Source of the DNA: Thermodesulfovibrio sp.
GTDB taxonomy: Bacteria > Nitrospirota > Thermodesulfovibrionia > Thermodesulfovibrionales > Thermodesulfovibrionaceae
Direction: 5' to 3'
Assembly (NCBI GenBank): GCA_025060625.1
Contig: JANXBR010000004.1
Coordinates: 1-41,509, forward strand
Length of the DNA stretch: 41,509 bases
Shown here: positions 1-11,078 of the stretch, piece after piece
Numbering within the stretch: position 1 is the stretch's first letter
Layout: the number at the start of each line of letters is the position of its first letter
Translations under genes and position numbers: made by a program
Notes under the pieces: model-generated
What the model was told of the DNA's origin: nothing
Databases searched by the model: none
The model's input: only the letters and a program-made list of their open reading frames with translations

Positions 1-10
1 CTTAAAAATT

Positions 11-70
11 CTCCGATGGTCCCGTGAGGGTTAAGGAGAAAAGGCGGAGGTAAAACCATTTTTTAGGAGG
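11..70 (+). promoter_or_regulatory. Candidate structured leader and ribosome binding site of rpsB
   Basis: The leader just before rpsB can fold. CTCCG (11-15) can pair with CGGAG (45-49), or CTCC can pair instead with GGAG (35-38). Between them CCC-GTGA-GGG (21-30) forms a small hairpin with a GNRA loop. A strong AGGAGG (65-70) follows, six bases before the rpsB ATG. Many bacteria autoregulate rpsB through its leader, so a regulatory role is plausible. The element is cut by the window start and I cannot match it to a named leader family. The ribosome binding site is certain; the regulatory role is a guess. Confidence 0.3.
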
Positions 71-76
71 TTTTTT

Positions 77-862
77 ATGTCAGTAGTTACAATGAAAGAG
101 CTTCTTGAAGCAGGAGCTCACTTTGGGCATCAAGTCAAAAGATGGAATCCGAAGATGAAAAAGTATATCTTTGCTGAAAGAAACGGAATTCACATCATTG
201 ATCTTCAAAAGACTGTTAAAGGTATTGAAGAGGCTTATGAATTTTTAAAAAAAGTAGCTGCTGAAGGAGGAAGCATTCTTTTTGTTGGCACAAAAAAACA
301 AGCCCAAGATGCAATTCATGAAGAAGCAAAGAGAGCAGGTGCTTTTTATGTAAATAATCGCTGGCTTGGTGGAATGCTCACTAACTTTTCCACAGTAAGA
401 AAAAGCGTTGAAAAATGGCAAAGAATTGAACAGATGAAGGAAGATGGAACACTCTATTTACATACCAAAAAAGAGATTGCAAAGTATGAGAAAGAGAGAC
501 AGAAACTTGAACTAAACTTAAGTGGCATTAAGGAAATGATGGAAATTCCAAAGGCAATATTTATTATTGATATAAAAAAAGAAAATATAGCTGTTGAAGA
601 GGCAAGAAAACTTTCAATTCCAATAGTGGCAATAGTTGATACAAATTGTGACCCTGACCTTGTTGATTATGTAATTCCTGGAAATGATGATGCAATCAGA
701 GCAATAAAACTTATCACTTCTAAGATGGCTGATGCTATAATTGAGGGTAAGGAGATATTTATGAAAAAACTTGAAGAAGAAGCAGAAAAATTAGCAATTA
801 AAGAAAAGATACTTCAGGAAGAGGAGTATCAAAGAACTATGGATGAATATATTGAGGAATAA
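77..862 (+). CDS. rpsB: 30S ribosomal protein S2
   Basis: Structural protein of the small ribosomal subunit, needed for S1 binding near the mRNA exit. The N-terminus ([14 protein letters not shown], then [11 protein letters not shown]) and the blocks [20 protein letters not shown] and [26 protein letters not shown] are hallmarks of bacterial S2. The length, 261 residues, is normal, with a charged C-terminal helix. The start is fixed by an AGGAGG six bases upstream. It is the first gene of a translation-related operon; tsf follows after 12 bases, the classical rpsB-tsf order. Identification is certain. Confidence 0.98.
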   Translation: MSVVTMKELLEAGAHFGHQVKRWNPKMKKYIFAERNGIHIIDLQKTVKGIEEAYEFLKKVAAEGGSILFVGTKKQAQDAIHEEAKRAGAFYVNNRWLGGMLTNFSTVRKSVEKWQRIEQMKEDGTLYLHTKKEIAKYEKERQKLELNLSGIKEMMEIPKAIFIIDIKKENIAVEEARKLSIPIVAIVDTNCDPDLVDYVIPGNDDAIRAIKLITSKMADAIIEGKEIFMKKLEEEAEKLAIKEKILQEEEYQRTMDEYIEE

Positions 863-874
863 AGGAGGAAGACC

Positions 875-2748
<1,874 letters not shown>

Positions 2749-3138
2749 ATGAATATAGAAGAGGAAAGAAAAAATAGACTAAAAAAAATGCTCAATAAAA
2801 TGAAAGAACAGATTCTCCAGGAAGCCCGTGAAGAGATAAAAAAATTTCAGACAGGAGAAAAAAGACAAATTGTAGAAGCTGTAATGGATGATGCTGATCT
2901 GAGTGTCATTGATCTTTCAGAAGATATAAGTTTAAAACAGTTAAGTACGCATAGAGATATTCTTAAAAAAATTGAAGAAGCTTTAAGAAAACTTGAGGAA
3001 GGCACATATGGAATATGCGAGATGTGCGGAGATGAAATTCCTGAGGAAAGGTTAAAGATTCTTCCATTTGCCATATATTGCAGAGATTGTCAGGAAAAAA
3101 TAGAAATGATAGAAAAATTTGAAAGCGAAGAAGGTTAA
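2749..3138 (+). CDS. DksA/TraR-type C4 zinc-finger protein
   Basis: Small protein of the DksA/TraR family, which binds the RNA polymerase secondary channel and often acts with ppGpp. The N-terminal half is a charged helical segment with DDADL near residue 46, recalling the acidic tip of DksA. The C-terminal zinc finger has all four cysteines (CEMCGDEI, then CRDC 17 residues later). The length of 129 residues is shorter than E. coli DksA (151). The ATG directly follows the frr stop and uses GGAGG within the frr end, so it is in the same operon. Whether it is a true DksA or a general family member cannot be settled here. Confidence 0.88.
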   Translation: MNIEEERKNRLKKMLNKMKEQILQEAREEIKKFQTGEKRQIVEAVMDDADLSVIDLSEDISLKQLSTHRDILKKIEEALRKLEEGTYGICEMCGDEIPEERLKILPFAIYCRDCQEKIEMIEKFESEEG

Positions 3139-3899
3139 TAAAATATTTTCTCTAAGAAAAGACCCTTGGAAGGGGCTGTCTGCATAGTAGATGGTCTCTT
3201 CCCTGTTTCAAAAGCCTTCTTAATTGACTCAATTTTTAATTTTCCCCTTCCTACTTCAACAATACATCCTACTAAGTTTCTCACCATATATTTTAAAAAT
3301 CCATCTGCTTCTATACGAAATTTGATAAAGTTTCCATTCAAGCACATATCCATAAAACAAAGCTTAGTAAGTGATTGCATCGTAAAATCATATACAGTTC
3401 TTATTTTATTTTTCACATCCGTGCTACCTGAAAAAGCTGTAAAATCATTTGTTCCTTTAAACAAACTCAGAGCCTCTTGCATTAAAGACAAATCTAACGT
3501 CCAGGGATAATGCCATACATATCTTTGAATAAAACAGGAACATTCTTCATCAAAACATAAGTAATAAATATAAGATTTTCTTTTTACTGAATACTGTGGA
3601 TGAAAACTATCTTCAACTTGCTCAAGTTCTATTATTTTTATATCATCGGGTAACAAAGAATTTAAAACCTTTTTAAGAATATCCAATGGCATTTTAAGCT
3701 CCGCTTTAAATGAGGCAACCTGTCCAAAAGCATGGACTCCTGCATCAGTTCTTCCAGCTCCACGAATTTTAACTGGTTTTTTAAAAATTTTGTAAAGACT
3801 TTCTTCTATTTTTATCTGTATAGTTTGCTCCTTTTTCTGCCTTTGCCATCCAAAATAGTTAGTTCCATCATACTGAATAGTCATTTTAATATGTGCCAT
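3135..3899 (-). CDS. truA: tRNA pseudouridine(38-40) synthase
   Basis: Isomerises uridine to pseudouridine at tRNA positions 38-40 in the anticodon arm. The catalytic block GAGRTDAGVHAFGQ is present with the nucleophilic aspartate at residue 52. The N-terminal IQYDGTNYFGWQRQ and the C-terminal FLKYMVRNLVGCIVEVGRGK and PSKGLFLEKI are typical of TruA. The length of 254 residues is normal. The gene converges with, and overlaps by four bases, the DksA-like gene. An exact TATAAT lies about ten bases before the ATG on this strand, so the transcript may be nearly leaderless. Confidence 0.97.
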   Translation of the reverse strand: MAHIKMTIQYDGTNYFGWQRQKKEQTIQIKIEESLYKIFKKPVKIRGAGRTDAGVHAFGQVASFKAELKMPLDILKKVLNSLLPDDIKIIELEQVEDSFHPQYSVKRKSYIYYLCFDEECSCFIQRYVWHYPWTLDLSLMQEALSLFKGTNDFTAFSGSTDVKNKIRTVYDFTMQSLTKLCFMDMCLNGNFIKFRIEADGFLKYMVRNLVGCIVEVGRGKLKIESIKKAFETGKRPSTMQTAPSKGLFLEKIFY

Positions 3900-3907
3900 A
3901 GTTTAAG

Positions 3908-3913
3908 ATTATA
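3908..3913 (-). promoter_or_regulatory. Possible -10 box for truA
   Basis: On the minus strand a perfect TATAAT sits about nine bases upstream of the truA start. If used, transcription would begin within a few bases of the ATG, consistent with the absence of a clear Shine-Dalgarno sequence there. No convincing -35 hexamer is visible at 16-18 bases, so this is weak. Confidence 0.3.
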
Positions 3914-3935
3914 ACATCAAAAAATTACAGTATAG

Positions 3936-4139
3936 AACTATCTAATATTCTGTCTTATCTCTCTAAGCATAGCCAAGGATCTATACTTTAGAGGAAAATA
4001 TTCTTTAAATTTGGTTGTGGCTGACATGGAAGGTAAGGTTCAGACCTACTTTACTGAAGTCATGAACAACATTTTCATTAAAAACATTCACATTGGCAAT
4101 TTCAGAGAGGGAATATACATGTTGAACATTATGATATAA
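3936..4139 (+). other. Intergenic stretch with a short open frame, possible gene remnant
   Basis: The 295-base gap between truA and the chemotaxis gene holds no recognised gene. One frame stays open for 67 codons (3936-4139), with an internal GTG at 4017 giving a 40-residue peptide that starts VADMEGKVQTYF and ends at TAA 4137. No ribosome binding site precedes it and I recognise no family. The C-terminal NFREGIYMLNIM vaguely recalls the last strand of a secreted beta-sandwich domain. It could be decay debris of a former gene or chance. Confidence 0.2.
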
Positions 4140-4194
4140 TATATATACCCCCTACCCCTAAGATAGAATACAAAAATAATTTAAGGAGAAGGAT

Positions 4195-5811
4195 ATGAGA
4201 ATAAGCAAATTAATTCAGATAGTTATACCCCTTATAGCTTTATCAATGCTTACTCTTTTTTCGGTTTTCTTTTTTACATCTAAAAACTCTGAAAGACATG
4301 TTAAAGAGATTGTTGACAAAAATTTACAAATGCTTAATTTACTACAGGAAATGCAATCAAATGGGCTTCAGACTATAGCTGCGGTGAGATATTTAATAAT
4401 AACTCATGGTGATGAAAAGACTAAAAAAACAATTGACGATTACTATCAGAAGTTTTTAATAGCAAATAACGAGGCTATGAAATTAGCTTCTCTTTCTACT
4501 CAAGAAAAATTAAATTCCGTTGTGACACTGTGGCAGGAGGCTAAATTAAAATTAGAAGAAATACAAAATGCTGTAAAGTCTATGAATAATGAGAAAATAT
4601 GAACAAGTTCTGAAGAACTCACAAAAATCTGGAAAAATATAAGAGAAATACTATTAAAACTAATTGAAGAAGAAAAAATAAAGTTTATAGAATCAAAAAA
4701 TGCAATGTTTGAAACAGTAAAAATAAATTTTTACTTATTTTCAATCACTTTTATATTTTCGTTAACATTAATAATTTTATTTTTAACTTCTTTAAGAAAT
4801 TCAGTGAAACATCTTTCATTAATGGCACTAAAGATGGAGGAGATAGCAAAGGGAGCAGACAGAGGGGATATAGGGTTAATTCAGTTTGATAAGAGGCTTG
4901 AGGGGAGGAAAGATGAGATAGGGTTAATAGCAAGAGGTGTAAAAAAAGTTGATGAGTTTACCCTGTCAGTAATAGACAATGTAAAGAAATCACTTGGCAC
5001 GATTCAATCAGTAGTTGGAGCACTTCAGTCAAATGTAGAGACATTGAAAAACAGGGCATCAGAACAGACATCGCAGTCTCATCAGATAGCAACTGCTGCG
5101 GAGGAGATGAGCCAAACAATAACTGATATAGCGAGGAATGCTTCTGAGGCATCTGCATTAGCAACAGAATCGCAAAATATTGCCCATGAAGGAGTTAGGC
5201 TTTCTGATAAGTCTACAGCCATAGTGCAGTCAGCAAATCGTTCAACTATGGAGTTGAAAAAAACGATAGATTCACTAAATCATAGAGTTGAGGAGATAGG
5301 AGAGATAGTAACAGTGATAAAAGACATAGCAGACCAGACAAACTTACTTGCATTAAATGCGGCTATAGAGGCAGCAAGAGCAGGAGAGCAGGGTAGGGGC
5401 TTTGCTGTTGTTGCAGATGAAGTAAGAAAGCTTGCAGAAAGGACAATCAAATCCACAGAGGAGATAGCCCAGAAAATAACCGCAGTTCAGTTAGAGTCAA
5501 AGGAATCATTGAAAAACATGGATGTAACAGCCAAAGAAGTAGCCGAAGCCCTTGAGGCATTGAATGAAGTGAAAGCAGCACTTAACAGAATAGCAGAACA
5601 CTCAACAAAGGTTAGGGATACAATAACACAGATAGCCACAGCAACAGAGGAACAATCCTCCACATCTGATGAGGTAGCACGTTCAGCAGAGCGATCAAGT
5701 TCAATTGCTCAGGATGTAAAGACAACATCAGAGACAGTAGGAAAAGAAGTTGAAAATCTTAATGATGTTATAAGAAAACTATCCGATTCAATTAGAGGCA
5801 TTAAAACTTAA
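4195..5811 (+). pseudogene. Methyl-accepting chemotaxis protein interrupted by one in-frame TGA
   Basis: A chemoreceptor gene of 538 codons in one continuous frame except for a TGA at 4600-4602 (codon 136). The first part (4195-4602) has a membrane helix at about residues 7-28 and a helical periplasmic sensor domain, probably of the four-helix-bundle type. After the stop the frame continues for 34 codons to an ATG at 4705, then a second membrane helix (about codons 177-199), a HAMP-like linker and the full cytoplasmic signalling hairpin with [20 protein letters not shown] (about codons 380-399). The start follows AAGGAGAAGG. There is no ribosome binding site before 4705. As read, it makes a truncated sensor; it could be a recent nonsense mutation, a sequencing error or readthrough. 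Confidence 0.8.
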
Positions 5812-5935
5812 AATGTATTAGTCAAGACTTGGTCTGACATTTCTGTTTTTCAATACTACCATAAATCTTCCTGACTTTGACAGTTAAAATTTAAAAATCC
5901 TTTATTTTCAATATATTAACACACACCTTCCCCAT

Positions 5936-6049
5936 CTACTGCACTACTTCCTTCTCTTTGAGTACTACTTGCGGGATTTTTACTCCTAATGTCATCAATA
6001 TCTTATTCGTATCTTCACTTATTTCTGTCCTCGCATATACCTTTGAGTT
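5936..6049 (-). mobile_element. Possible transposase C-terminal remnant overlapping nusB
   Basis: On the minus strand a 37-codon open frame runs from inside the 3' end of nusB to a TAG at 5936-5938, in a different frame from nusB. Its translation ([17 protein letters not shown], then LGVKIPQVVLKEKEVVQ) has the look of the C-terminal tail of IS4/IS1634-type transposases, where a threonine-leading helix precedes a short L-G-x-x-x-P ending. The bases after the stop include CTGTCAAAGTCAGG, which could be part of an element end. No other transposase part, inverted repeat pair or target duplication is visible. This is an inference from pattern only. Confidence 0.3.
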
Positions 6050-6491
6050 TTATCATCTGACAAAAATTTTCTTTTGCAATTTTGTCAAGAATGCCGTTAA
6101 TAAATGCAGAACTTTCTCTTGTTGAGTATTTTTTTGCTATCTCTATTGCTTCATTAATTGTTACTTGATAAGGGATATCAGGACGATATAGTATTTCATA
6201 AATTGAAAATCTTAAAATATTTTTGTCTATTGTTAGAATTCTATCAATATTCCATTTAGCAGCATATCTTTGAATAATATTATCAATTTTATCAATATAT
6301 TTAATAGTTCCTTCTATTAGCTGATTTGCAAATGACTTTATGTCTGGATCCTTTTCTTCAATATTTCTATCCCAGAATTTTTCTATTTCTTCCTGTAAAA
6401 AATCGTAGTCGCATACTTTTTTAGTATTTTCATTCATATCACAGGCATATAAAAACTGCAAAACATACTCTCTTGCTTTCCTTCTTTTCAT
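6015..6491 (-). CDS. nusB: Transcription antitermination factor NusB
   Basis: RNA-binding antitermination factor that, with NusE/S10, acts on rRNA leader boxA. The N-terminal [18 protein letters not shown] and the C-terminal block [39 protein letters not shown] are diagnostic. The family usually ends soon after that block. Here a further 15 residues (roughly [15 protein letters not shown]) follow, encoded over the out-of-frame remnant described at 5936-6049, so the natural 3' end may have been replaced. The gene overlaps ribH by four bases, the common ribH-nusB arrangement. Confidence 0.96.
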   Translation of the reverse strand: MKRRKAREYVLQFLYACDMNENTKKVCDYDFLQEEIEKFWDRNIEEKDPDIKSFANQLIEGTIKYIDKIDNIIQRYAAKWNIDRILTIDKNILRFSIYEILYRPDIPYQVTINEAIEIAKKYSTRESSAFINGILDKIAKENFCQMIKLKGICEDRNK

Positions 6492-6958
6492 TTTTCTTTT
6501 AATTGGACCATAACCTGTGCCATTTCAATGGCTACAATAGCTGCATCCCAGCCTTTGTTACCGGATTTCGAGCCAGCTCTCTCAATTGCCTGTTCAATTG
6601 TATCTGCTGTTATTACACCAAAAGATACAGGAATTTCTGTTTCAAGGCTCACAAGGGCAATTCCCTTAGAGACTTCAGCTGCGATATAATCAAAATGAGG
6701 AGTAGCTCCTCTTATAAGTGTTCCAAGGCAGATGATGGCATTGAATTTTCCAGATTTAGCTAATTTTTTTGCTACCAATGGAATTTCAAAGGAGCCTGGA
6801 ACCTTGACAATTTCAATATCCTCTCTATTTGCTCCATGCCTTATTAAGGCATCAATAGCTCCATCAAGAAGTCTTGAAGTAATAAATTCATTAAATCTGC
6901 TTACAATAATTCCAAACCTTAATCCATGAGCTTGTAGCTTTCCTTCAATAATTTTCAT
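6488..6958 (-). CDS. ribH: 6,7-dimethyl-8-ribityllumazine synthase
   Basis: Condenses the ribityl pyrimidine with dihydroxybutanone phosphate in the penultimate step of riboflavin synthesis. At 156 residues it has the usual length. Signatures are [33 protein letters not shown], and the phosphate and active-site block [24 protein letters not shown] with the catalytic histidine at residue 88. An AGGAGGA lies directly upstream of the ATG. It follows rodA after nine bases and overlaps nusB, so it is probably transcribed with the cell-shape genes. Confidence 0.97.
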   Translation of the reverse strand: MKIIEGKLQAHGLRFGIIVSRFNEFITSRLLDGAIDALIRHGANREDIEIVKVPGSFEIPLVAKKLAKSGKFNAIICLGTLIRGATPHFDYIAAEVSKGIALVSLETEIPVSFGVITADTIEQAIERAGSKSGNKGWDAAIVAIEMAQVMVQLKEK

Positions 6959-6967
6959 AGTTTCCTC

Positions 6968-8095
6968 CTAAGGATAAAATAACTCAAATCTTCTCATTCT
7001 AACATTTATTATGAGAGCAATTCCTATAAAATTAGCAAGAAGTGTTGTACCACCATAACTCATAAAGGGTAAAGGGATGCCAACTACAGGCATTATGCCG
7101 AGAGTCATTCCAATGTTTATAAAAAAATATAACATAAATATAGAAGTAAAACCTAATGAAAGGAGTTTGCCAAAGCTATTTTTTGCAATTATAGAGGTTT
7201 GAAAACATCTAAGAAAAAGAATAAAATAAAGGCTTAAAAGAATTAGGCAACCAATAAATCCCCATTCTTCTGCAAAAATTGGGAAAATAAAATCAGTATG
7301 TCTTTCTGGAAGAAATTTTAGAGGACCCTGTGTGCCTTCAAGAAATCCTTTACCAAATAGACCACCAGAGCCTATAGTTATCACAGATTGCATAATATTA
7401 TAACCAATGCCTTTTGGATCAATGTTTGGGTCAATAAAGGCAATTAATCTATTTCTCTGATACTCTTTTAGTCCTTCCCATAAAATATCCCATAAGAAAA
7501 ATATTGAAATAATTAATATAGAGAGAAGTATTATCATTAGTTTTGGATGTAGTCCTTTGTAAATAATTATTATAAATGTAATTGTGAGAATTAAAATTGC
7601 TGTTCCAAGATCAGGCTGTTTAACAATAAGTAAAAATGGGATGATACCAAAAATAAATAATGTCTTTATAGTATCTTTTACTGATAGAGGAGAGGGCTTG
7701 TCTTCAAGAAATGATGATATGCTAATTATAAAGATTATCTTAAATATCTCTGAAGGCTGAAATGAGAAAAAACCAAGATTTATCCATCTTTTTGCTCCCA
7801 TTGCTGTTTTACCCATAAATAGAACAATAATAAGAAGAATTATTCCCGTAATATAAAATATCAACCAAAAATTTTTTAGTTTTATATAATCAAAGCTTAC
7901 AAAGATGCATAAGGCTATTATAGCTATAGTAAGCCATATTAACTGTTTCACATAAAAAGGTGGTTGTTCTCCTTCATCAAGAGGTGGTCTTGTAGCACTA
8001 TAAATTGTCAATATACCAACAATGCATATAAAGACAACTATACCGAAACTAATCCAATCAAAGGAACTAATTAATCTTCTATCAATTTTTAACAT
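6968..8095 (-). CDS. rodA: Rod-shape peptidoglycan glycosyltransferase RodA (SEDS family)
   Basis: Membrane peptidoglycan polymerase of the elongation machinery, working with PBP2. The 375-residue protein has about ten hydrophobic helices. SEDS hallmarks are visible: the GSGGLFGKGFLEGTQGPLKFLPERHTDFIF region with a following EEWGFIG, and the C-terminal GIPLPFMSYGGTTLLANFIGIALI. This pattern separates RodA/FtsW from other membrane proteins. The position directly after the PBP2 gene (14-base overlap) in an mre operon marks it as RodA rather than FtsW or SpoVE. Confidence 0.96.
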   Translation of the reverse strand: MLKIDRRLISSFDWISFGIVVFICIVGILTIYSATRPPLDEGEQPPFYVKQLIWLTIAIIALCIFVSFDYIKLKNFWLIFYITGIILLIIVLFMGKTAMGAKRWINLGFFSFQPSEIFKIIFIISISSFLEDKPSPLSVKDTIKTLFIFGIIPFLLIVKQPDLGTAILILTITFIIIIYKGLHPKLMIILLSILIISIFFLWDILWEGLKEYQRNRLIAFIDPNIDPKGIGYNIMQSVITIGSGGLFGKGFLEGTQGPLKFLPERHTDFIFPIFAEEWGFIGCLILLSLYFILFLRCFQTSIIAKNSFGKLLSLGFTSIFMLYFFINIGMTLGIMPVVGIPLPFMSYGGTTLLANFIGIALIINVRMRRFELFYP

Positions 8096-9833
8096 TTAAT
8101 TGCCTTTTTTTGAGAATGTATCCTTCAAGAATATTTCTTGATAAAGGTGCAGCCACAGATCCTCCGCTTCCTCCATGTTCAACAATAACAGAAAACGCTA
8201 TTTCTGGTTTTTCAACTGGAGCAAATCCAATAAACCATGCATGATGTTCAATATTTTTATATGATACCTTTTCTTTCATCTTTTTGCTAACTACCTGAAC
8301 TGTTCCTGTCTTACCACCAAATTTTATTATATAGGAACGAGCACCTGCTGCTGTGCCATTTGGTTCGTTCACAACACCAGACAATGCATCTTTGATTATC
8401 TCAAGATTGATAGAGTTCAGATTTAGATTTTCCTTGTGGGGTTCTGTTCCTCTTATTATGTAAGGAGTGATTTTTATCCCTCCATTTACAATAGTTGCCA
8501 TGACATTTGTCATTTGTAGAGGGGTAACTTTAAGAAACCCCTGACCTATAGCTGTATTAAAGGTATCACCTAAGAACCATGAAGTTTTTTTTACATTTTT
8601 TTTCCACTCTTCATTGGGTACCAAACCTGACTTTTCTTCAGAACTGAAACCTGTAGAATTGCCCAGTCCTAATAAAGTAGCATATTTATGTATTTTCCCT
8701 ATGCCAATAATCCTACCAAGTTCATAAAAATAAACATCACAGGACTCTATTAGAGCTCTTATTAAGTTTACAGGACCGTGTCCCTCCTTATGCCAGCATC
8801 CAAATCTCCATTTTCCGAAGCTTATTCCGCCAGTACAGTTAACAAGAGTTCTATCAGGTGTTATCACTCCCTCTTCAAGTCCTGCAATTGCAGTAATTAT
8901 TTTAAATGTTGAACCCGGTGGATATTGCCCTTGAATTGCTCTGTTAAGCAATGGATTATTTGAATTATTCACTAACTCATTCCAGTAATTTCCAGAAATA
9001 CCTTCAATAAACATATTTGGATTAAAAGAAGGAGAACTCAATAATGCCAGTATTTCTCCTGTATCGGGTTTAATTGCAACAAAAGCTCCTGGATGATTTT
9101 CAAAAGCCTTATAGGCAGATTCCTGTAAAAGTGCATCAATTGTGAGGTATATGTCTTCTCCCTTAACAGGAGGTGATTCTTTTATAAGCCTAAGTTCTCT
9201 ACCAAGAGCATCAATTTCTATTATTTTTTCTCCTGGAATGCCCATCAGTCTTTCATCAAATATTTTTTCTAATCCTGTTTGTCCAACTAAAAAATATGAG
9301 GGCAGATTTTGATAACGAGCATTGTTTTTGATCTGGTTTTCTGTAATTCTGCCGAGATATCCCAGTAGATGTGCTGTAGCAGGACCAAAGGGATAATGTC
9401 TTTTTATCTCTGTTTCTATTATTAATCCAGGTAATTCTGAACGCCTTGCCTCAATCATGGCGATTTCTTTAAAGGTTAAATCTTCTTTTATTCTGATCGG
9501 CATATAGATGCTTTCATGTTTCTTTTTAAGCTTTTTTTGTAAGTCCTCTTGAGAAATATTTAAAATTTTAGCTAAAAGATTTACATCTACTTTATCCGTA
9601 TATTCAGGAGAAATGAGGGCAGCAAAGGAAGGTATATTTTCAACTAAGGGTATGCCATTTCTGTCATAAATAATCCCACGGGGAGCTGGAATCTTTATTA
9701 TTCTAATTCTATTTTGTTCAGCAAGTTTTTTGTATTTTTCTGTGTTAAGTACTTGAAGTTGCCAAAGTTTCAATAAAATTACTATAAACATCATAGAAAT
9801 TATACCTATGAATATTCGGTCCTTTAATGTCAT
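8082..9833 (-). CDS. mrdA: Penicillin-binding protein 2 (class B transpeptidase)
   Basis: Cross-links peptidoglycan during cell elongation. It is a bitopic protein with one membrane helix at about residues 7-26, a dimerisation domain (APRGIIYDRNG at 50-60) and a C-terminal transpeptidase domain. The active-site serine lies in STFK (308-311), the second motif is SCD (364-366) and the third KTGT (508-511). The length of 583 residues is normal. It overlaps mreD by four bases upstream and rodA by 14 downstream, the standard mreBCD-mrdA-rodA order. Confidence 0.96.
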   Translation of the reverse strand: MTLKDRIFIGIISMMFIVILLKLWQLQVLNTEKYKKLAEQNRIRIIKIPAPRGIIYDRNGIPLVENIPSFAALISPEYTDKVDVNLLAKILNISQEDLQKKLKKKHESIYMPIRIKEDLTFKEIAMIEARRSELPGLIIETEIKRHYPFGPATAHLLGYLGRITENQIKNNARYQNLPSYFLVGQTGLEKIFDERLMGIPGEKIIEIDALGRELRLIKESPPVKGEDIYLTIDALLQESAYKAFENHPGAFVAIKPDTGEILALLSSPSFNPNMFIEGISGNYWNELVNNSNNPLLNRAIQGQYPPGSTFKIITAIAGLEEGVITPDRTLVNCTGGISFGKWRFGCWHKEGHGPVNLIRALIESCDVYFYELGRIIGIGKIHKYATLLGLGNSTGFSSEEKSGLVPNEEWKKNVKKTSWFLGDTFNTAIGQGFLKVTPLQMTNVMATIVNGGIKITPYIIRGTEPHKENLNLNSINLEIIKDALSGVVNEPNGTAAGARSYIIKFGGKTGTVQVVSKKMKEKVSYKNIEHHAWFIGFAPVEKPEIAFSVIVEHGGSGGSVAAPLSRNILEGYILKKRQLNVKN

Positions 9834-10318
9834 GGCTTTCTCCAGCTTAAAATTAGCCCAAAGGGTATATTACTAAGTCCTTTTATAAAGGATAACTTTA
9901 AAAGACTAAAATAGTCCAAGCTAATATTGAAAAAATATATCATAATAAGACTATAAATAATCTCATCAATTATAGTAAAAATACATATGATAATAGCTTT
10001 GAATAACTCTGTCCAATGAAAAAAAAGTTGTTTAATCAGCAATATTAATAAATATCCAGTAATAGATTTGGATATAACTGCTGGACCTAATATGCCTTGA
10101 AATAAATCTTCTAATAGTCCAACTATAATAAAAAATAAAATAGGTAATAATTCTGAAGGTTCAATCTTTTTTTGTTCTACCTTCGGAAAAAAATAGTGTA
10201 TAACAAAAAGATAGATAAGTAAGAAGGAAAAATTGAAGTTTAAGCCCTCAATTGTAAAAGTCTTTTCTATTAAAAAAGTCAAAAATATAAATATGCTCCA
10301 TCTAAGTATTGATTTCAT
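9830..10318 (-). CDS. mreD: Rod-shape-determining membrane protein MreD
   Basis: Small polytopic membrane protein that links MreC and the PBP2-RodA complex. The 162-residue sequence is almost entirely hydrophobic with about five membrane helices, including a central GLLEDLFQGILGPAVIS that resembles the conserved acidic loop of MreD. Sequence conservation in this family is weak, so the call rests on size, topology and position between mreC and mrdA. The stop overlaps the mrdA start. Confidence 0.88.
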   Translation of the reverse strand: MKSILRWSIFIFLTFLIEKTFTIEGLNFNFSFLLIYLFVIHYFFPKVEQKKIEPSELLPILFFIIVGLLEDLFQGILGPAVISKSITGYLLILLIKQLFFHWTELFKAIIICIFTIIDEIIYSLIMIYFFNISLDYFSLLKLSFIKGLSNIPFGLILSWRKP

Positions 10319-10319
10319 T

Positions 10320-11078
10320 TCAGCTTTTAATTACTGCAACTTCTTCAATTTTTGAATCAGACTGGTAGGGAATAATTTCAATGTTTTGGAAAAAACCTTT
10401 CTTCCTCTCAATTTTTCTTACTACACCTACTTTAAGACCTTCTGGAAAAATGCCATCTGTTCCAGAAGTAATTAATACATCTCCCACATTTATATCTTCC
10501 TCTAAGGGCATATATTTCAGAATACAAAGATTTGTTCCAGTTCCAGTAACTATGCCTTCTGTTCTGGTTCGCTCAACTCTTACTGAAACAGAAAAGTTTG
10601 GATCAGTTAATAAAAGTACTTCTGAAAAATTTGATGATGTAGATATGACTTTTCCTGCCAATCCATGAAGAGTTATTACAGGCATACCTACTTTTATACC
10701 ATGGTCATGTCCTTTGTCTATCCATATGGTTTTAAGAAATTTATTTGAACCTATTTTTATAACTTTTGCTATAGCTATGAGTTCTTTTTTCCTTTCCTGT
10801 AAATTTAGAAGTCCCTTTAATCTCTTGTTTTCTTCAATTAGTTCATGATGAGATCTTTGTTGTAATATAGTTTGATATAGTTGTTCTTTTAATTTTCTAT
10901 TTTCTTCCTTTAAGTTAAAAATTTCAGTGAAAAAGTTTTTTAGATTTTGAATAGGTAATATTAAGTTTGAAAAATCAATCTTAATAAAGTTTATCTGTCT
11001 TTTGGATTGATAACTTATAAGTAAAAAAGAAACTAAACATATTCCTAATATAAGAAAGATAGTTGTTTTTTTGAACAT
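10320..11078 (-). CDS. mreC: Rod-shape-determining protein MreC
   Basis: Periplasmic scaffold of the elongation complex that activates PBP2. An N-terminal membrane helix (about residues 5-23) is followed by a coiled coil with FNLKEENRKLKEQLYQ (about 53-100) and the beta-rich domain with WIDKGHDHGIKVGMPVI and GLAGKV, typical of MreC. The C-terminal part includes INVGDVLITSGTDGIFPEGLKVGVV, another family signature. The length of 252 residues is at the short end of the usual range. It abuts mreB, sharing a base at the junction. Confidence 0.95.
   Translation of the reverse strand: MFKKTTIFLILGICLVSFLLISYQSKRQINFIKIDFSNLILPIQNLKNFFTEIFNLKEENRKLKEQLYQTILQQRSHHELIEENKRLKGLLNLQERKKELIAIAKVIKIGSNKFLKTIWIDKGHDHGIKVGMPVITLHGLAGKVISTSSNFSEVLLLTDPNFSVSVRVERTRTEGIVTGTGTNLCILKYMPLEEDINVGDVLITSGTDGIFPEGLKVGVVRKIERKKGFFQNIEIIPYQSDSKIEEVAVIKS

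Noticed and set aside
4600-4602. TGA in the chemoreceptor as a selenocysteine codon
   Set aside because: The position is in a plain helical sensor domain with no redox motif, and no plausible insertion hairpin follows. Mutation or sequencing error is simpler.
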